From Xiphophorus maculatus (lineage: Eukaryota; Chordata; Actinopteri; Cyprinodontiformes; Poeciliidae): 64,000 nucleotides of DNA. Of this stretch, positions 36,791 to 48,100 are shown piece by piece. The number at the start of each line of letters is the position of its first letter. Within the stretch, counting starts at the first letter, position 1. Under the pieces are notes generated by a model that saw only the letters and a list, made by a program, of their open reading frames with translations, was not told the origin of the DNA and ran no database searches. The stretch spans positions 30,381,717 to 30,445,716 of the forward strand of contig NC_036443.1 of NCBI RefSeq assembly GCF_002775205.1, given 5' to 3'. The position numbers were made by a program, and so were the translations under genes.

Positions 36791-38414
36791 ATTTTAATAA
36801 TCATCACATCTTATTAACTCATCTGAAGCTGAGGGAGACTCTGATCACACTGACAACATAACAAACCAGAAATAATCCAAAATGAACTTGATTATGAAAG
36901 ACGAACCTTCATGTCAGTTACTAACGTGACAGACTGAAATATAATAACAGAGAAATAATAAACACTCTGTTTAGTTGGTACAGGTGATGATAACTACTCT
37001 CATAGTTTCTATTTTTGATCAGATTCATTAAAAAAGAGCAAATAACTATAAAAATTAAATCAACACATTTTAGTGGATAACAATATTCCAAATGAAAGCC
37101 TGACTGAACATCTAAAATATGAAGATGTTAACATTTCTTGATGTTAAATGGCAGAAGCAGAGGTTAGTAATACTAGTTTTGTTTAATGTAGGCAGGAGAA
37201 AGGAAATTCAGTAGTTTTCTCAATAATTAATTATTTTAAAGACAGTTGTAGTTTTGGAATTGATGCGATGTTTGTGACGTTAATTGATTATTAGCATTAA
37301 TTGACAGATATCTAACAATGTAATCTGTAATATTCCTTAACTACCTAATGTCGCTACTTTGCTTCATTCCCGAATTCACACCAACTGCAGGTAAAATATT
37401 AAAATAATTTCTAATAAATTTAGCATCAGACTGACAGAAGAAACACGAATAATATATTTTTCAAACATTTGAACTTCAGCTGTTAGAATTAAGTTTATGA
37501 CTGTAGCAATTGCTACTAAGCAAGCAACAGTGGAAAGGAACATCTTCTCTTTAACAGGTTTAGTGTTAGTGACTAACTGCAGGCTGAGAGAACGAATCCA
37601 GTCTGATCTGACACAAACTAAATATTTAGATCCAAAGTATTTAGCTTCTTATTTAAGTTTGGAGCTAAATATTTAATTACAAACTAAATATGTGGCTTGC
37701 AAATGAAATATTTAGTTTGAAACTGATATTTTTAAAGTAGAGCATAGCATAATAAAAGCATGACTTTGAAAACTGAATAAAGGTTTCACAGGTTTTCATA
37801 AATTATTTCACAAGCATCAACTCATTGATGTTAGAAAAAAAGCATTAGTGAATATTATTTTAGTTTTTTATTACCAAAAAAGTTCCAGATAACAGTTCAA
37901 GTTTAAACAGTTTGTTGTTTAAAATAATTTTACAACTTAGTTGATGACTGAGCTTTCTTCGTTCCATGACCAGCGACTGTCAGCCGACTGTAGAGAAGCT
38001 TATTTCGACTTACAACAAATTTTTAAAATGCAACCAGAAAAAGGTTTAAAGTGCGAAGTGAGAACCATTCCACATTAAAACTGTATTTCTCACTCGTCAT
38101 GAAGAAGTAACTGAAGTAGCGGTTGAACTTTGATCTGAACAGACTTCAAAAAATAACCTGAGCTGCTGCAAATGAATGGTTGGAGTAAATCTGTGCAGCA
38201 TTTAAAGGTGGTTGGATGTTTACATACAGACAAATAAATGTATGAATCCAGGGGAATATTTGGAAACAGAAAGTGTATGAATCTTACAGGGAAAACATGT
38301 TCCCAAAAGACCAGGGAACATTTCTGTGAGAAATGTGAAAAAACACAAAGAAAAAATGGTAGATGTGTCTTTTTATTTGGTGTATGTAAATATCTGGTTT
38401 ACAACGTTTACACT
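36791..38414. other. Intergenic between the CNP-3-like gene and nppb
   Basis: AT-rich. It holds a small cluster of TAAATATTTAG-type repeats at 37618-37735; otherwise nothing supported. Confidence 0.4.
37618..37735. repeat. CTAAATATTTAG-type repeat cluster (small)
   Basis: Imperfect repetitions of ACTAAATATTTAG and GAGCTAAATATTTA, about five in 118 bases; the same motif as the larger clusters further right. Confidence 0.65.
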
Positions 38415-38830
38415 GGAACATGAAGAAGGATGCAAACAGATGTGCGATACAACCGTACATCTTTGAAAAGCAGAAGTGGAACCTCCTGCACAATCAATAA
38501 GAATGCAGAAAGTGGTTTCTGGATGGTAAGTCAACAACAAAACTCTTGTCTTTTCCAGCAGCCATTGTACAGTGCATACAGCAGGAAAACCAGCTGACCA
38601 AACAGGCTAGAGCTGGGGTTGCTAGGTAACGGGTGGTTTCTGCTGATTTCTGATGTTACATTCAGAAGGTTTTTGAAACGACTCATTTCCAAACATCAAA
38701 AAACATCTGGGTGGGTTGTTTTAAGATCTTGGCTGTTTTTAGAAGCAGTAGAGACTCAAATGGAAGGGCAAAAACTTGCAAAATTAAAATTTTTTATAAT
38801 TATACACCCAAATCTGTGATTCCACACTGT
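38415..38830 (+). repeat. Dispersed repeat, copy 2 of a 430-bp family
   Basis: Direct-orientation partner of 10490-10935, lying between the CNP-3-like gene and nppb. It shares CCAGCAGCCATTGTACAG and GTTGCTAGGTAACGG. It has small deletions relative to copy 1, so the insertion is not recent. Confidence 0.7.
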
Positions 38831-38989
38831 AGATAGATGCTAATCTTCCAAGGATGGAACATATCAGTAACTTCGCTACAAAATCAGATCAATGCTAAAC
38901 AAAGCAAGACTTCTTGAACAAAGTCTCTTGCAAAAATTAGACCAAAATAAAGTTACTTAACGCCAATGCATGACTCAATTTTAAGAAAA

Positions 38990-39365
38990 ATCTCAACAAA
39001 GCACATCAGCATAAACACCTCCTAACAGGTGTGAAGCACAGAAGTGGAGGGTTGATGATATGGTGTGGCTATGCAGCCAAAGAACCTGAGATATCACAGT
39101 CAATGAGTCTGCATACCAAAATACTTTAGCATCAAACGTGAAGCCATCAGTCCAACAGCTGAAGCTTGGCTCCAAACTGGTTCCAAACCAGAACACAACA
39201 GTAAAACTACAATAGAATCCCAAAAAGAAAACAATGGCCTAGTCAAAGTCCAGACATAAACCAAATTAAAATTTTGTGGTGGGACTTTCAGAAAATTATG
39301 CTGAATCAAACTGCTCTAAACCTCGATGAATTGAAGAAATGCTGGAAAGAAGAATCTAGATTCCA
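38990..39365 (+). pseudogene. Tc1-like transposase relic
   Basis: One frame reads GGLMIWCGYAAKE near 39046-39085 and then, in the same frame after several stops, WPSQSPDINQIKILWWDF and LNLDELKKCWKEE. These are the two most conserved C-terminal blocks of Tc1/mariner DDE transposases. Multiple stops show it is dead. Confidence 0.75.
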
Positions 39366-39479
39366 GCACAGAGACGGTCGGATAGAAAACAACTACTGCC
39401 AACTTTACTTTAATAAATTGTGAAATTTCTGGGTCGTTTTTGCTCTTTGCTCATGGTAAACACCTTAATACTTTACTAC

Positions 39480-40450
39480 ATCCTGATGCATACGACCTAG
39501 AAGGAGAAGTGGGGTGTACTTTCTGTATACAATGATTTCAGCCAATAGATTTCAGTTGTCTTTGTTCGAATCCTAAATATTACAGATAAATCCTCAGAAA
39601 CAATCTTACTGCTGGAGTCACCAAACACGTGACAGAGGTCTGTGTTGCTGTTTAATATGTGCCTGCAGTCATGAGTCCATGTACGCAGGAAAAGTACCAG
39701 TTTGGTGAATCTGTTACCAAAACATAGACTATGACGTGTGGCCAAGGTAAAGCGGCAAGCACGGACCAAGACACAACTTTAACCTCCAACTATGTGTGCT
39801 CTTCTTGAAAAGGTTTTAATTTTTAAAGTAGTGTTTAAAATAGTCTAATAAATCAAATCTGGATTTGCTTGCTTTTTAGAATAGTTCTTCAGGACGTTTC
39901 ACTGATTTACCTTCAGTCAGGTGGCTGTGACCAAGACTGACATCATTTCTATCGGTTTCTGATAGACCAAAAAAGAAAACAGCTATGCAATAAACTAAGT
40001 AATACTTTAATTTTAAAAAGTCAAATTTGATAAACAACGGTACATCCAAAACTTAAACAGATTTTTTTCTTATTGAAAATTTTAGAAAAATATAAAAACA
40101 GGAAAATGTCTCTTCTCAGCAATAAAAAAAGGTTTTGGTTCAAAACTTCTCTGAAAACGTTTGTTATATTCAACCAAGTTTAATAAATTAATTAAAGTAG
40201 ATTTAATCACCAAAGTCTGCTTTTGAGTAGGAATTCTTTTACCGTCTCTAAATTTGATTCCAATTTTTGTTGCCACAATTCAATTCAAAATCGATTTTTG
40301 ATTGAAAACGGTTATTCATTATGATTCCTGCTTCGATCGATATGTGTGCAAAGGAATCTCCTGATCCTCCAGTCTGTTTTGCGAGGCAAAATGACAAAGA
40401 CATTGATGTGTCCATTTTTGCATTAATTAAGTTTCAGATATGAACCCATG
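39480..40450. other. Intergenic, no gene seen
   Basis: AT-rich, nothing supported. Confidence 0.35.
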
Positions 40451-40508
40451 TTCAGCTTAATCTACTCTCCCCCTCCGGACAGCCTCTGTACCGGAAGGAA
40501 CGGCCTAC

Positions 40509-40574
40509 CTCATTAAAAGCTCCGTTGTAGCTTAGCTCCGTGTTCGCGGTGTTCCGTAACTGCGCCATCTTCAT
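40509..40574 (-). CDS. Candidate first coding exon of an unknown gene
   Basis: Product not recognised. On the minus strand an ATG at 40574-40572 opens 22 codons, MKMAQLRNTANTELSYNGA then FNE, ending exactly at a donor-like GAG|GTAGGC (phase 0). It lies in a GC-richer patch (40490-40860) that also holds two CRE octamers upstream of the ATG in this orientation. No second exon was identified between here and the CNP-3-like gene. It could be a true 5' exon with distant downstream exons, a non-coding promoter-derived transcript or a decayed repeat; the motif ACCGCCACCTACCGTAC near 40752 is seen in some fish repeats. Confidence 0.25.
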
Positions 40575-40768
40575 TTTCCAAACCTTGAACACGGTGAAAC
40601 TCGGAAAGCTCCGTCTTTCAAGCACTTCCTTAAAAAACAAAAAACAAAAAGAGTCCAAATGTTTTCCCTGAACGAGGACGGACGCGTCAAATCGCTCTCG
40701 GTCTTCTTCTCGTTTTCTGTAATGGCGGATCGTAAACAACTTCAAGCTGAATACCGCCACCTACCGTA

Positions 40769-40820
40769 CAACAGCGTTATGACGTCACCATGGACAACAG
40801 CGTTATGACGTCACCATGGC
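40769..40820. promoter_or_regulatory. Tandem 26-bp duplication carrying two CRE sites
   Basis: ACAACAGCGTTATGACGTCA plus CCATGG occurs twice in direct tandem (40769-40794, 40795-40820). Each copy holds a perfect TGACGTCA (40780-40787 and 40806-40813), the binding site for CREB/ATF factors. The site is 1.6 kb before the nppb TATA box and about 200 bases upstream of the minus-strand exon candidate. Confidence 0.6.
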
Positions 40821-40860
40821 CTGGGAATTTCCAAGATGGAGGCCGAGACGCTCTTTTGAT

Positions 40861-41653
40861 TAATCCACGACAAAAATGACAATGTGCCTTTAATAACGGA
40901 ATTATTGTTACGTGTCCCGTTTTACTTGTAGAATATTGTTTATGTTCGTGCTGATGTCAGTTTATTAATTTTATTTTGTGTTTGTAATCAAAGATAAATA
41001 AGCTTTTTTTTTTTTTCTTTTCGATTTGGGGACATTTTCAATCGTTTCTGAATTATAGCAAATGAGAATTGAGATCCTCATGTGAATTTATTTGTTAGTC
41101 TGAGTAAAAGTCACGGGATAAATATATTTACTATAAAAAAAATAACTGAAATGAAAAATAGTATGTAGTAATTTTTAAAAAATACATTGTGTTGTACCTT
41201 ACACTTTCTTTTGTAGGAAATTATTAATTTAATTTTCAGTTACTCCTTCAGTGCTGTGTAATTAAGGACAGAACCGTTATTAGATTGCGTATTTTTGATA
41301 TATGAAATTCCTTTTTGTTAAAATGATATTTGTGGAAAAACAACAGAGCAGATGAGTCTAATTTAGTCGGCTGCAGCGCTAAATAGGTCCACCATCATAG
41401 GAAACTCATGACCACATGGTTTCTGGTCTATATTTAGCTATTTGACAACAAGTTCTACAGGTAAAACATGCATATCTATCATACCAAACATTCCTGTGTT
41501 TTTTTTACTCTGATCTAATAGTCAAAACATAGCAAAAAGTAATAATAATTAGGAACTTTCACTGCATATTCACCATCATTTGGCTTATTTTGAAGCATTT
41601 TTGTCCAGTTATCAGCACTGAGAGGAAAAAGTTTTGGTTTTTTTGGTTCTGAA
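40861..41653. other. Intergenic, no feature
   Basis: AT-rich, nothing supported. Confidence 0.35.
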
Positions 41654-42050
41654 CACTGAAAAAAATACAAAATCTTACCAAGGTTTTTTTTTTTATCTAG
41701 TTTTTAGTGAAAATATCTTAGAATAGAAATAAGACAACACTAACATAGAAGCAACTTTTCAGCAAGAAATAGGAGCTTGTTTTAAGTTAATAATTCCTTA
41801 ATTTTGATGAAGAAGTTCCAGTTCTACTGGCAGATTATGTCACTTATAACATGGGAAAAATGTCTCATGAAGTAATCTGCCAATGGAACAAATACTTTTT
41901 TCCAATTATTAAGGAATTACTTAAAACAAGTTAAAATATCTCACTTAAAAGTTGCGTGTAAGTTAGTTTTGTCTTATCTCAAGCATATTAAGCTATTTGC
42001 ATCAGAAACTAGACCCAAAATACTTGGCAAGGTTTTGTGTTTTTGCAGTG
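41654..42050. mobile_element. Fold-back MITE upstream of nppb
   Basis: 397 bases running from CACTGAAAAAAATACAAAAT to GGTTTTGTGTTTTTGCAGTG. The two halves are inverted copies over nearly their whole length (AGCAAGAAATAGGAGCTTGT on the left against ACTTAAAACAAGTTAAAATA on the right), so a single strand could fold into a long hairpin. It is a non-autonomous element without coding capacity. It lies 342 bases before the nppb TATA box. Confidence 0.85.
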
Positions 42051-42366
42051 AAGGAAATGAGGTCACAGTCTGAACCCCAGAAAAGAATTTGCTTATCTCC
42101 ATTTGATGACCAGCATGTTGTTTTACCACGTAGACGCCTCGATTTAGCAACTCTGTCATATTATTTTACAACTTCCCGTAGCCTAGTGACAACATCTGAG
42201 TCCTGAGTGGACTGTGGGTTGGACTTCTTCCTGAAACAAAGTAGGATATGGAAGCAGCAGCTGTCAGATATCTCAGATATGCTACTTAATAAGGAGCCGT
42301 TTCCGACAGCTTTCGTTATCAGAAGCAGGTGTCAAGAATGCATAAAGCCTGAGTTCAAATTCCTGG

Positions 42367-42398
42367 CATTCCTCGGAGTGTCAGGCTCAAGTATAAAG
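42367..42398 (+). promoter_or_regulatory. nppb: nppb promoter: M-CAT element and TATA box
   Basis: CATTCCT at 42367-42373 is a perfect M-CAT (TEAD factor) site, an element known from mammalian BNP promoters. TATAAAG at 42392-42398 lies 89 bases before the ATG, so the 5' leader is about 60 bases. A GATA-type site (TTATCA, reverse TGATAA) is at 42316-42321. Confidence 0.7.
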
Positions 42399-42486
42399 GA
42401 GCAGCTGGTGGAGTCCAGCATCCGAACAGCAGCCGAGTCAAAGGCCAACGAGTGGAGATATGAACAGCAGCATCTCTCAGAGAAAT

Positions 42487-43089
42487 ATGTTTCTATCTTC
42501 CATTCCTCTCTGTGGTCTGCTCCTCATCTTCAACCTGGAGCCCAGCAGCACTTACCCCGTCAGCACTGGCTTCACTGACGCCGATATGGACATCCTGAAG
42601 GTGAGTATCCAACGATCCAATTAAGAAAATCACAAAACTAGAGAGAATTAGGCTTCTAAGGTCAATGCTGGTTGTTTCAGGTTCTGCTTCAGAAACTGGA
42701 GGAGTCGGTTTCAGAGCAGACTGCGGTGGACGAAGGAGTCTCTGAGGACGACGGCCGCGCTAACAGGAGCAACATGGAGGACACGTCCAGCGAGCGGCAG
42801 CCTCAAACTGACCTGGATGAGGAGCAAATCAGAGAATTCCTCTCAGCCAAGAACCTGAAGAGCGTCCGCAACGACTCGTCCAAGAGGTCTTCCGGCTGCT
42901 TCGGGCGCCGCATGGACAGGATAGGCTCCATGAGCTCCCTGGGCTGCAACACGATTGGCAGATACAGTGAGTTTCACTGCAGAAAACCACAGGAACACAC
43001 TGTTCCTCGTTCACACCGAGTCCGTTTCTGTCTCTGAATCTGAACCTGAATCTGTTTTCTTCTTCTCTCCAGATCCAAAGCAAAGATGA
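42487..43089 (+). CDS. nppb: B-type natriuretic peptide precursor (BNP)
   Basis: Three coding exons: 42487-42600, 42681-42966 and 43073-43089, 138 residues. Exon 1 gives MFLSSIPLCGLLLIFN, a signal peptide, then an acidic pro-segment. Exon 2 carries most of the pro-region, a dibasic SSKR site, and the ring CFGRRMDRIGSMSSLGC (Cys111-Cys127). The tail NTIGRYNPKQR is split: exon 2 ends in the first base of the Asn codon and exon 3 gives NPKQR and TGA. Ring and GRYNPK tail match teleost BNP as I recall it. The hormone is cardiac in vertebrates, activates NPR-A type guanylyl cyclase, and acts on salt and fluid balance. Promoter M-CAT/TATA and an AU-rich 3' untranslated region fit a rapidly regulated mRNA. 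The gene is downstream of the CNP-3-like gene and upstream of nppa, same strand. Confidence 0.93.
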
Positions 43090-43280
43090 AGTCTTACCGT
43101 CCAACTGATGCTGCTCCAAAGTCTGTACCAAAACCTGTTTCCTTTTAAATGTTATTTATTGACTAATATTTACTGTTTATTTCTCTCGCCAATATTTAAA
43201 GAATATTTATTGAAAATAGATGTGATGTTGTTCCTTCTGTACTGTTGAATGTCTAATAAATGTTTACATCATCAGAAATG
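43090..43280 (+). promoter_or_regulatory. nppb: nppb AU-rich 3' untranslated region and polyadenylation signal
   Basis: Four ATTTA pentamers between 43150 and 43220, then AATAAA at 43255-43260. ATTTA repeats destabilise mRNA and are a known mark of BNP transcripts; ANP and CNP messages usually lack them. Confidence 0.75.
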
Positions 43281-43310
43281 TGTTATTTTTGTCAAAGCGT
43301 CACAAGGCTT

Positions 43311-43450
43311 CAATTCAATTCAAAAATACTTTATTGATCTCAAAAGGAAATGAAATGTTGTAACTCAGTGATGGCTGTTGGCAGGAAAGATCTTCTGTAG
43401 CAGTCTGTATTACAACAAATTTGAAAAAGCCTCTGACTGAAGACACTCTT
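43311..43450 (+). repeat. Dispersed repeat (AATACTTTA family), copy 2
   Basis: Same family as the copy at 29.85 kb. It begins about 50 bases after the nppb polyadenylation signal. Confidence 0.72.
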
Positions 43451-43480
43451 TTTTCCCCCCAAGACAGACTCACCTAATCT

Positions 43481-44050
43481 CAGGGTGTCCAAAGTGTGGC
43501 GCAGGGTCCATTTGTGGCCCTTGAAATTATTGTATTCGGACAACAAGTCAAGAATGGTTAAAATAAAATAAATAAAATAGGAAATTACTGATAACACAAA
43601 AATCTGGAATTGGCTGTTTTTCTCTTAATAAGGCAACAGATTTCTTGTAAAATAAGAAAAAAATATAATTTTTTATATTTTCAATTTAATTGATTGTGTG
43701 GCCCAGAAGTAGTTAAAATTGCCAGTTTTAATAATGAGGTTTTTTTGTTTTCAGCATAAAGTATGTATTTAGTTGGAAATAGTAAATGTAATAAAAATGC
43801 TTCACTGAACATAAAGAAGGATTTTTTTACTTGCTGAAGCTGTTTCAGCACCATGGAGAGCAAAGAGCTGCAACACCGTTTGGAAAGTAAAACAGAAACT
43901 TTTCTGTTAAAAATCATCTACAATTCAACAGAAACTCCTAAACGCTGGGCAGGAAAAGTTACTGAGTCTCCATAAAAACTTCTGGATTAAAACTTTTTCA
44001 CACATGGGCCAAAATGATCAAATAAAAAGGACCTGCAGGCCAAAAGAATT
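43481..44050 (-). mobile_element. hAT-like element, partial, downstream of nppb
   Basis: Starts with CAGGGTGTCCAAAGTGTGGC and GGTCCATTTGTGGCCCTTG, matching the right end of the 45.3-kb element in reverse orientation. The far end is diverged (ACATGGGCCAAAATGATCAA), so the right border is approximate. Confidence 0.6.
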
Positions 44051-44718
44051 ATTTTTTTCCTCCTCAATAATAAACAATACTTTAATTAGACAAATAGAGT
44101 AGTTTAAATTTGTGTTGAAACTTATAGTAGATCCCAAACTTTAAAAGGTTTTTTTGTTTGTTTGCCTCGTTAAAAGACAGACGACCAGTTTTCAGATTTA
44201 TTAAGTTCTTGACTGAAATAAAAAGAGAAAAAGATTTGGACAAATCTTGTCAATAAAATGTTCTGCCACAGAACTCATTACCATCTGAAATCAGAAGCTA
44301 TCAGGTTAGCATGGATGCTAAAAGAATGTAATAATTATTGAATAGTGAATAAAAACATTCTAAAAGTTGATGTTTGTAAAGGTCAGAGGTCAAGGCTGTT
44401 TGGGGTACGATGGAGAAGTTTGGGAAGCTGCTTTGTAAGGCGTCATCCTGCAGAACAATGATGATACCGATTTGTTGTTTTTTCCTGGGTTATAAAAAGT
44501 AGTGATGGTCCTGAAGGTGTGAATCTTCCGGATGAATTAATTTTCAGTTGATAAATTGAATCCCGTCCCTTTAAGGCTGCAAGTTTGACCCAATATGGAG
44601 TTTTGGTGCTCAGAAGAGCAAAATGTGTTAAATATTTTCACTGAGTGCTGCTTTGAAAATAAACCACGCCTGAGCTAAGGGAGCCAAACTGGACTCCTGA
44701 AGTCATCCCACTGCTCTC
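44051..44718. other. Intergenic between nppb and nppa
   Basis: AT-rich, no gene seen. The nppa promoter presumably begins to the right of this stretch. Confidence 0.4.
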
Positions 44719-44741
44719 ACACACACACACACACACACGCA

Positions 44742-44773
<32 letters not shown>

Positions 44774-44778
44774 CACAC
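44719..44778. repeat. Compound (AC)n(GCAC)n(AC)n microsatellite
   Basis: CA units flank a run of about six GCAC units. Alternating purine-pyrimidine throughout, so it could adopt Z-DNA. It lies about 320 bases before the nppa start codon. Confidence 0.92.
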
Positions 44779-44931
44779 CTGAATACAAACACACACACCA
44801 ATACAAACACACACACCTCTCAACACACAGACACCAGTGAAGTAGACATCTGACTTGCTGCTTTATCATGCAGAGGTGCCAGAATGCTCTTGACTTGATC
44901 CATGAAACGATGAGCCAACGTTGACTGTCTG

Positions 44932-44932
<1 letters not shown>

Positions 44933-45008
<76 letters not shown>
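44933..45008. repeat. (TG)38 microsatellite in the nppa proximal promoter
   Basis: Perfect TG run of about 38 units ending 93 bases before the nppa ATG. It occupies the position where the core promoter would be expected. Confidence 0.93.
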
Positions 45009-45011
<3 letters not shown>

Positions 45012-45101
45012 GCATGCATCGGGGTGTGTAGGTGTGTGTGTTGCCATGTATTTAGCCTCGGCCGGCGCCGGCTGCAGGCTCAGCCTCGGCATCAGGACAG
45101 C

Positions 45102-48100
45102 ATGAAGACGGTGGTGGTTTTCACTGCGTTGGCCTTGTTCTGGCAGCACAGTCTGGTTACTGGGCACGCACTGGGACGGCCCTCGCTTCCCAGTAACCTG
45201 GACCAGTTAAAGGTAGGAGAACCAGCTCAGAGCCACTGTGGGTGGAGGGTTTATGGCAGGGGTGTCCAAACCTTTTGTCAAAACCGACAAGTCAATAGAA
45301 CTCACGGGTCAAAAAACACCCAACCCAAATTTAAATAAATAGAAATATTAACATAAAAACAAGCAGTAAAGTTGTTTGATTTTGTTGTTGTTGTTTTTTT
45401 AGAAATAATCCAAAACTTTAAAATCATTTAGTACATTTTCTGTAGTAAAAGAAACTTAATTTCAAATCTTTTGGGCTTGATTGAACAAATTTATTCAGTT
45501 GTAAGAAAAAGATCTGAGTCACTTTCTGTCAAAACACTTGCTATATTTAGCAAAGCTTAACAAATTAAATAAAAGCAGCAAAGTCAGAATTTCAGAAAAA
45601 GTCAGTTTACTTTGTGTTCTACTTTATATTTTCTGCTGTAAGAAAATTACAACATAAACAACATAAAATATTATTTTTCATCAGGGTAATAATTTTACCC
45701 TCACTAGGCTAAATTTGTGTTATTCTTGGGGGGCCGCCCAAAATCACTCCAAGGGCCACAAATGGCCCCTGAGCCACACTTTGGGCACCCCTGGTTTACG
45801 CTTTGATGGAGCTAAAAGTGAGATGGAAACGGGCTTCATCAGTCAAATGTTTTCTTAAGGCAGCCATGTTGGATTTTTTTCCCTGTTTTTAGGTGAAATT
45901 TTTATTCCATTTTTAAATATTTCTCTGATATTTTCTGTCCTTATTGCCAAGTTAAGTTAATGACGCAAAACATACATGGATGAATTGGATTCGTTATGGT
46001 CTTGTGACTATCGGGTTAAAATAATATATATATATATATATATTCATATTCAAACTGTCAGTAGCATCATTTAAACTACTAAAAAGGTAATTTCGTAAAA
46101 TTCGGCCATTTTGCTGTTCATGTTGGTTAACCCAGAACGTCGACCCAGTTATGGCCTTACAGTGTAAATGTTGTTTTTAAATGGTAGCACAAAAATTATT
46201 ATTATTATTGTGATGAATTGATGACGAAAGTTTCTTCCTGTGACATCTGCTTCAAGAATAAGTCATTGTATGTATAAGTAGTATGTAGAAATGTAATGTA
46301 GAAATTAAAAATAATAATAGGATATCTATATTAGGATATGCATTTTAAAAACAGTTTCTATTTCTATTTGCTTTATTTCTCTTTTCTCTCTTTCTACCAA
46401 AAACTGGATGATAAAACTCTCCAGTCTGGTGTTTTATAACAATTATTTTTAAGGACATTTTTGCTTACAATGATCTCATAATTAATTTCATTTGTTGTTT
46501 CTTTTATTATTATTTTTTTATTCATTTGGACATTTAAAATGTGTTCAGGTTCCAGTGTTAATTACAATTTAAAGTTTATTGATTTATGAGAATTTGTTCT
46601 TCTTATTATTTTTGCCATTATCATAACTTTGGTTGAAATGGTCTGAAAAAACCAAAAACAATATTGTTGTTTATTGCAATAATTTCTGGGACATTTAACA
46701 TCCAGCATAGCTTGTTACTGTGACAGAACTACTTTAAACCACAAAAACTTTTCCTCAGAAATGTGAAGAAAAATAAAAGAAAGCTCAATTCTTTTAAGAA
46801 TTTAACAGAAAGATATTTTTGACCCTCAGTGCGGAAATTAATGTTTGTCAGCTGCAAATGAAAGGCAAAGAGAAGCATGCAGATTCACATAAAAACAGCA
46901 ATAAAAGCAAAAAAGAAAATCAGGTTATGCAAATTAAACTTTCACAAGAAAAAACTGCAGTTACAATAAAACAACATATTCAGGTTCTAAACAGTCTAAA
47001 ATGTACAATTAGTGTAAAAAGAAATTTCTAACAATATAATCTAAAACTGTTTAGATAAAAGACGGGAGGGTTTAGAGTTTAACCGCTGCTGAAAGGAAGG
47101 ACCTTAGATAACGCTTCTTGGTGCACAGAGGATCTCTGATGTCACCATCGACAAAAAATAAATAAATTAATAAATGGGCTGGAAAAATAATGTGCGTAAA
47201 GAAAAAAAGCTGAGTATGACAAAAATAATGGAAATAAAAGTAAATAATGACGATTTATTCTAATTTTCAGTCTTTCTGGATGATAAAGATAAAGATGTTA
47301 GTTTTTCAGACTAAAAAACATCCTGAGTTTCTCCCACAAAAATAAAAAATAAATCTGCAAGACTGGAAAACCTGATATGTATGTTACTGTTTAAATGTTT
47401 CACTTTGACGGAAAATTGATATTTAGTTTACGCACAGAAGCAAAAATCCCAATAAAATTTGTTTTAAAACATTTATTCTTTAGCAATATCTATATTGATT
47501 CTAGACCTGTCACAATAACAAAAGTTACTGGACAATAAAGTAAATGTCAATATTGTTGTTTTGAGACCATTTTCTAGTAATATAATGCTACAAATAATGC
47601 AGGAATTAATTGATTTATTGACTATTGTAACATAAATAGTAGATTGTGCCTCATAATTTGAAGCGTTATTCTCTGAATCAGATTAACTTGGAGCCGTTTT
47701 TACCTCTGCAGTCGCTGCTGGAGCGGATCGAGGAGACTCTGGCTGACGGAGCTCAGGAGGAGTCGGATTACGAGGAGCCGACCCGGGAAGCCGAACCGAG
47801 CCGGGACGGGAGCCCGGAGCAGCAGAACCAGCCATCGGAGGCGAGTCAGCGGAACCGGCTGAACGACCTGCTGCTGAGCCTCAGGAAGCGGGCCTCCAGC
47901 TGCTTCGGCGCACGCATGGACCGGATAGGAAACATCAGCGGCCTGGGATGCAACAGCGGCAGAGGTACCACACAGGGTCTACGTCAGGGGGGTCCAAAGA
48001 GCGGCCCGGGGGCCATGCGGGGCCCTCTGAAGGATTTTCAGTGGCCACCTGACTTTAATTTAAGAATTAAGCAAATCTGGCCTGAAAGCGTAGTTTGAAC

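Larger units (their letters stand above)
45794..47494 (+). other. nppa intron 1, remaining part
   Basis: AT-rich intron sequence between the hAT-like element and the last family A fragment, containing a TA run and one family A repeat. No coding signal. Confidence 0.45.

Noticed and set aside
44717-45167. Several minus-strand frames with His-Thr or Cys-Val repeats
   Set aside because: Translations of the CA/TG microsatellites at the nppa promoter.
45102-45338. nppa as a 79-codon unspliced protein
   Set aside because: The frame continues past a GTAGGA donor into intron and hAT sequence; exon 2 at 47712 continues in phase with the hormone.
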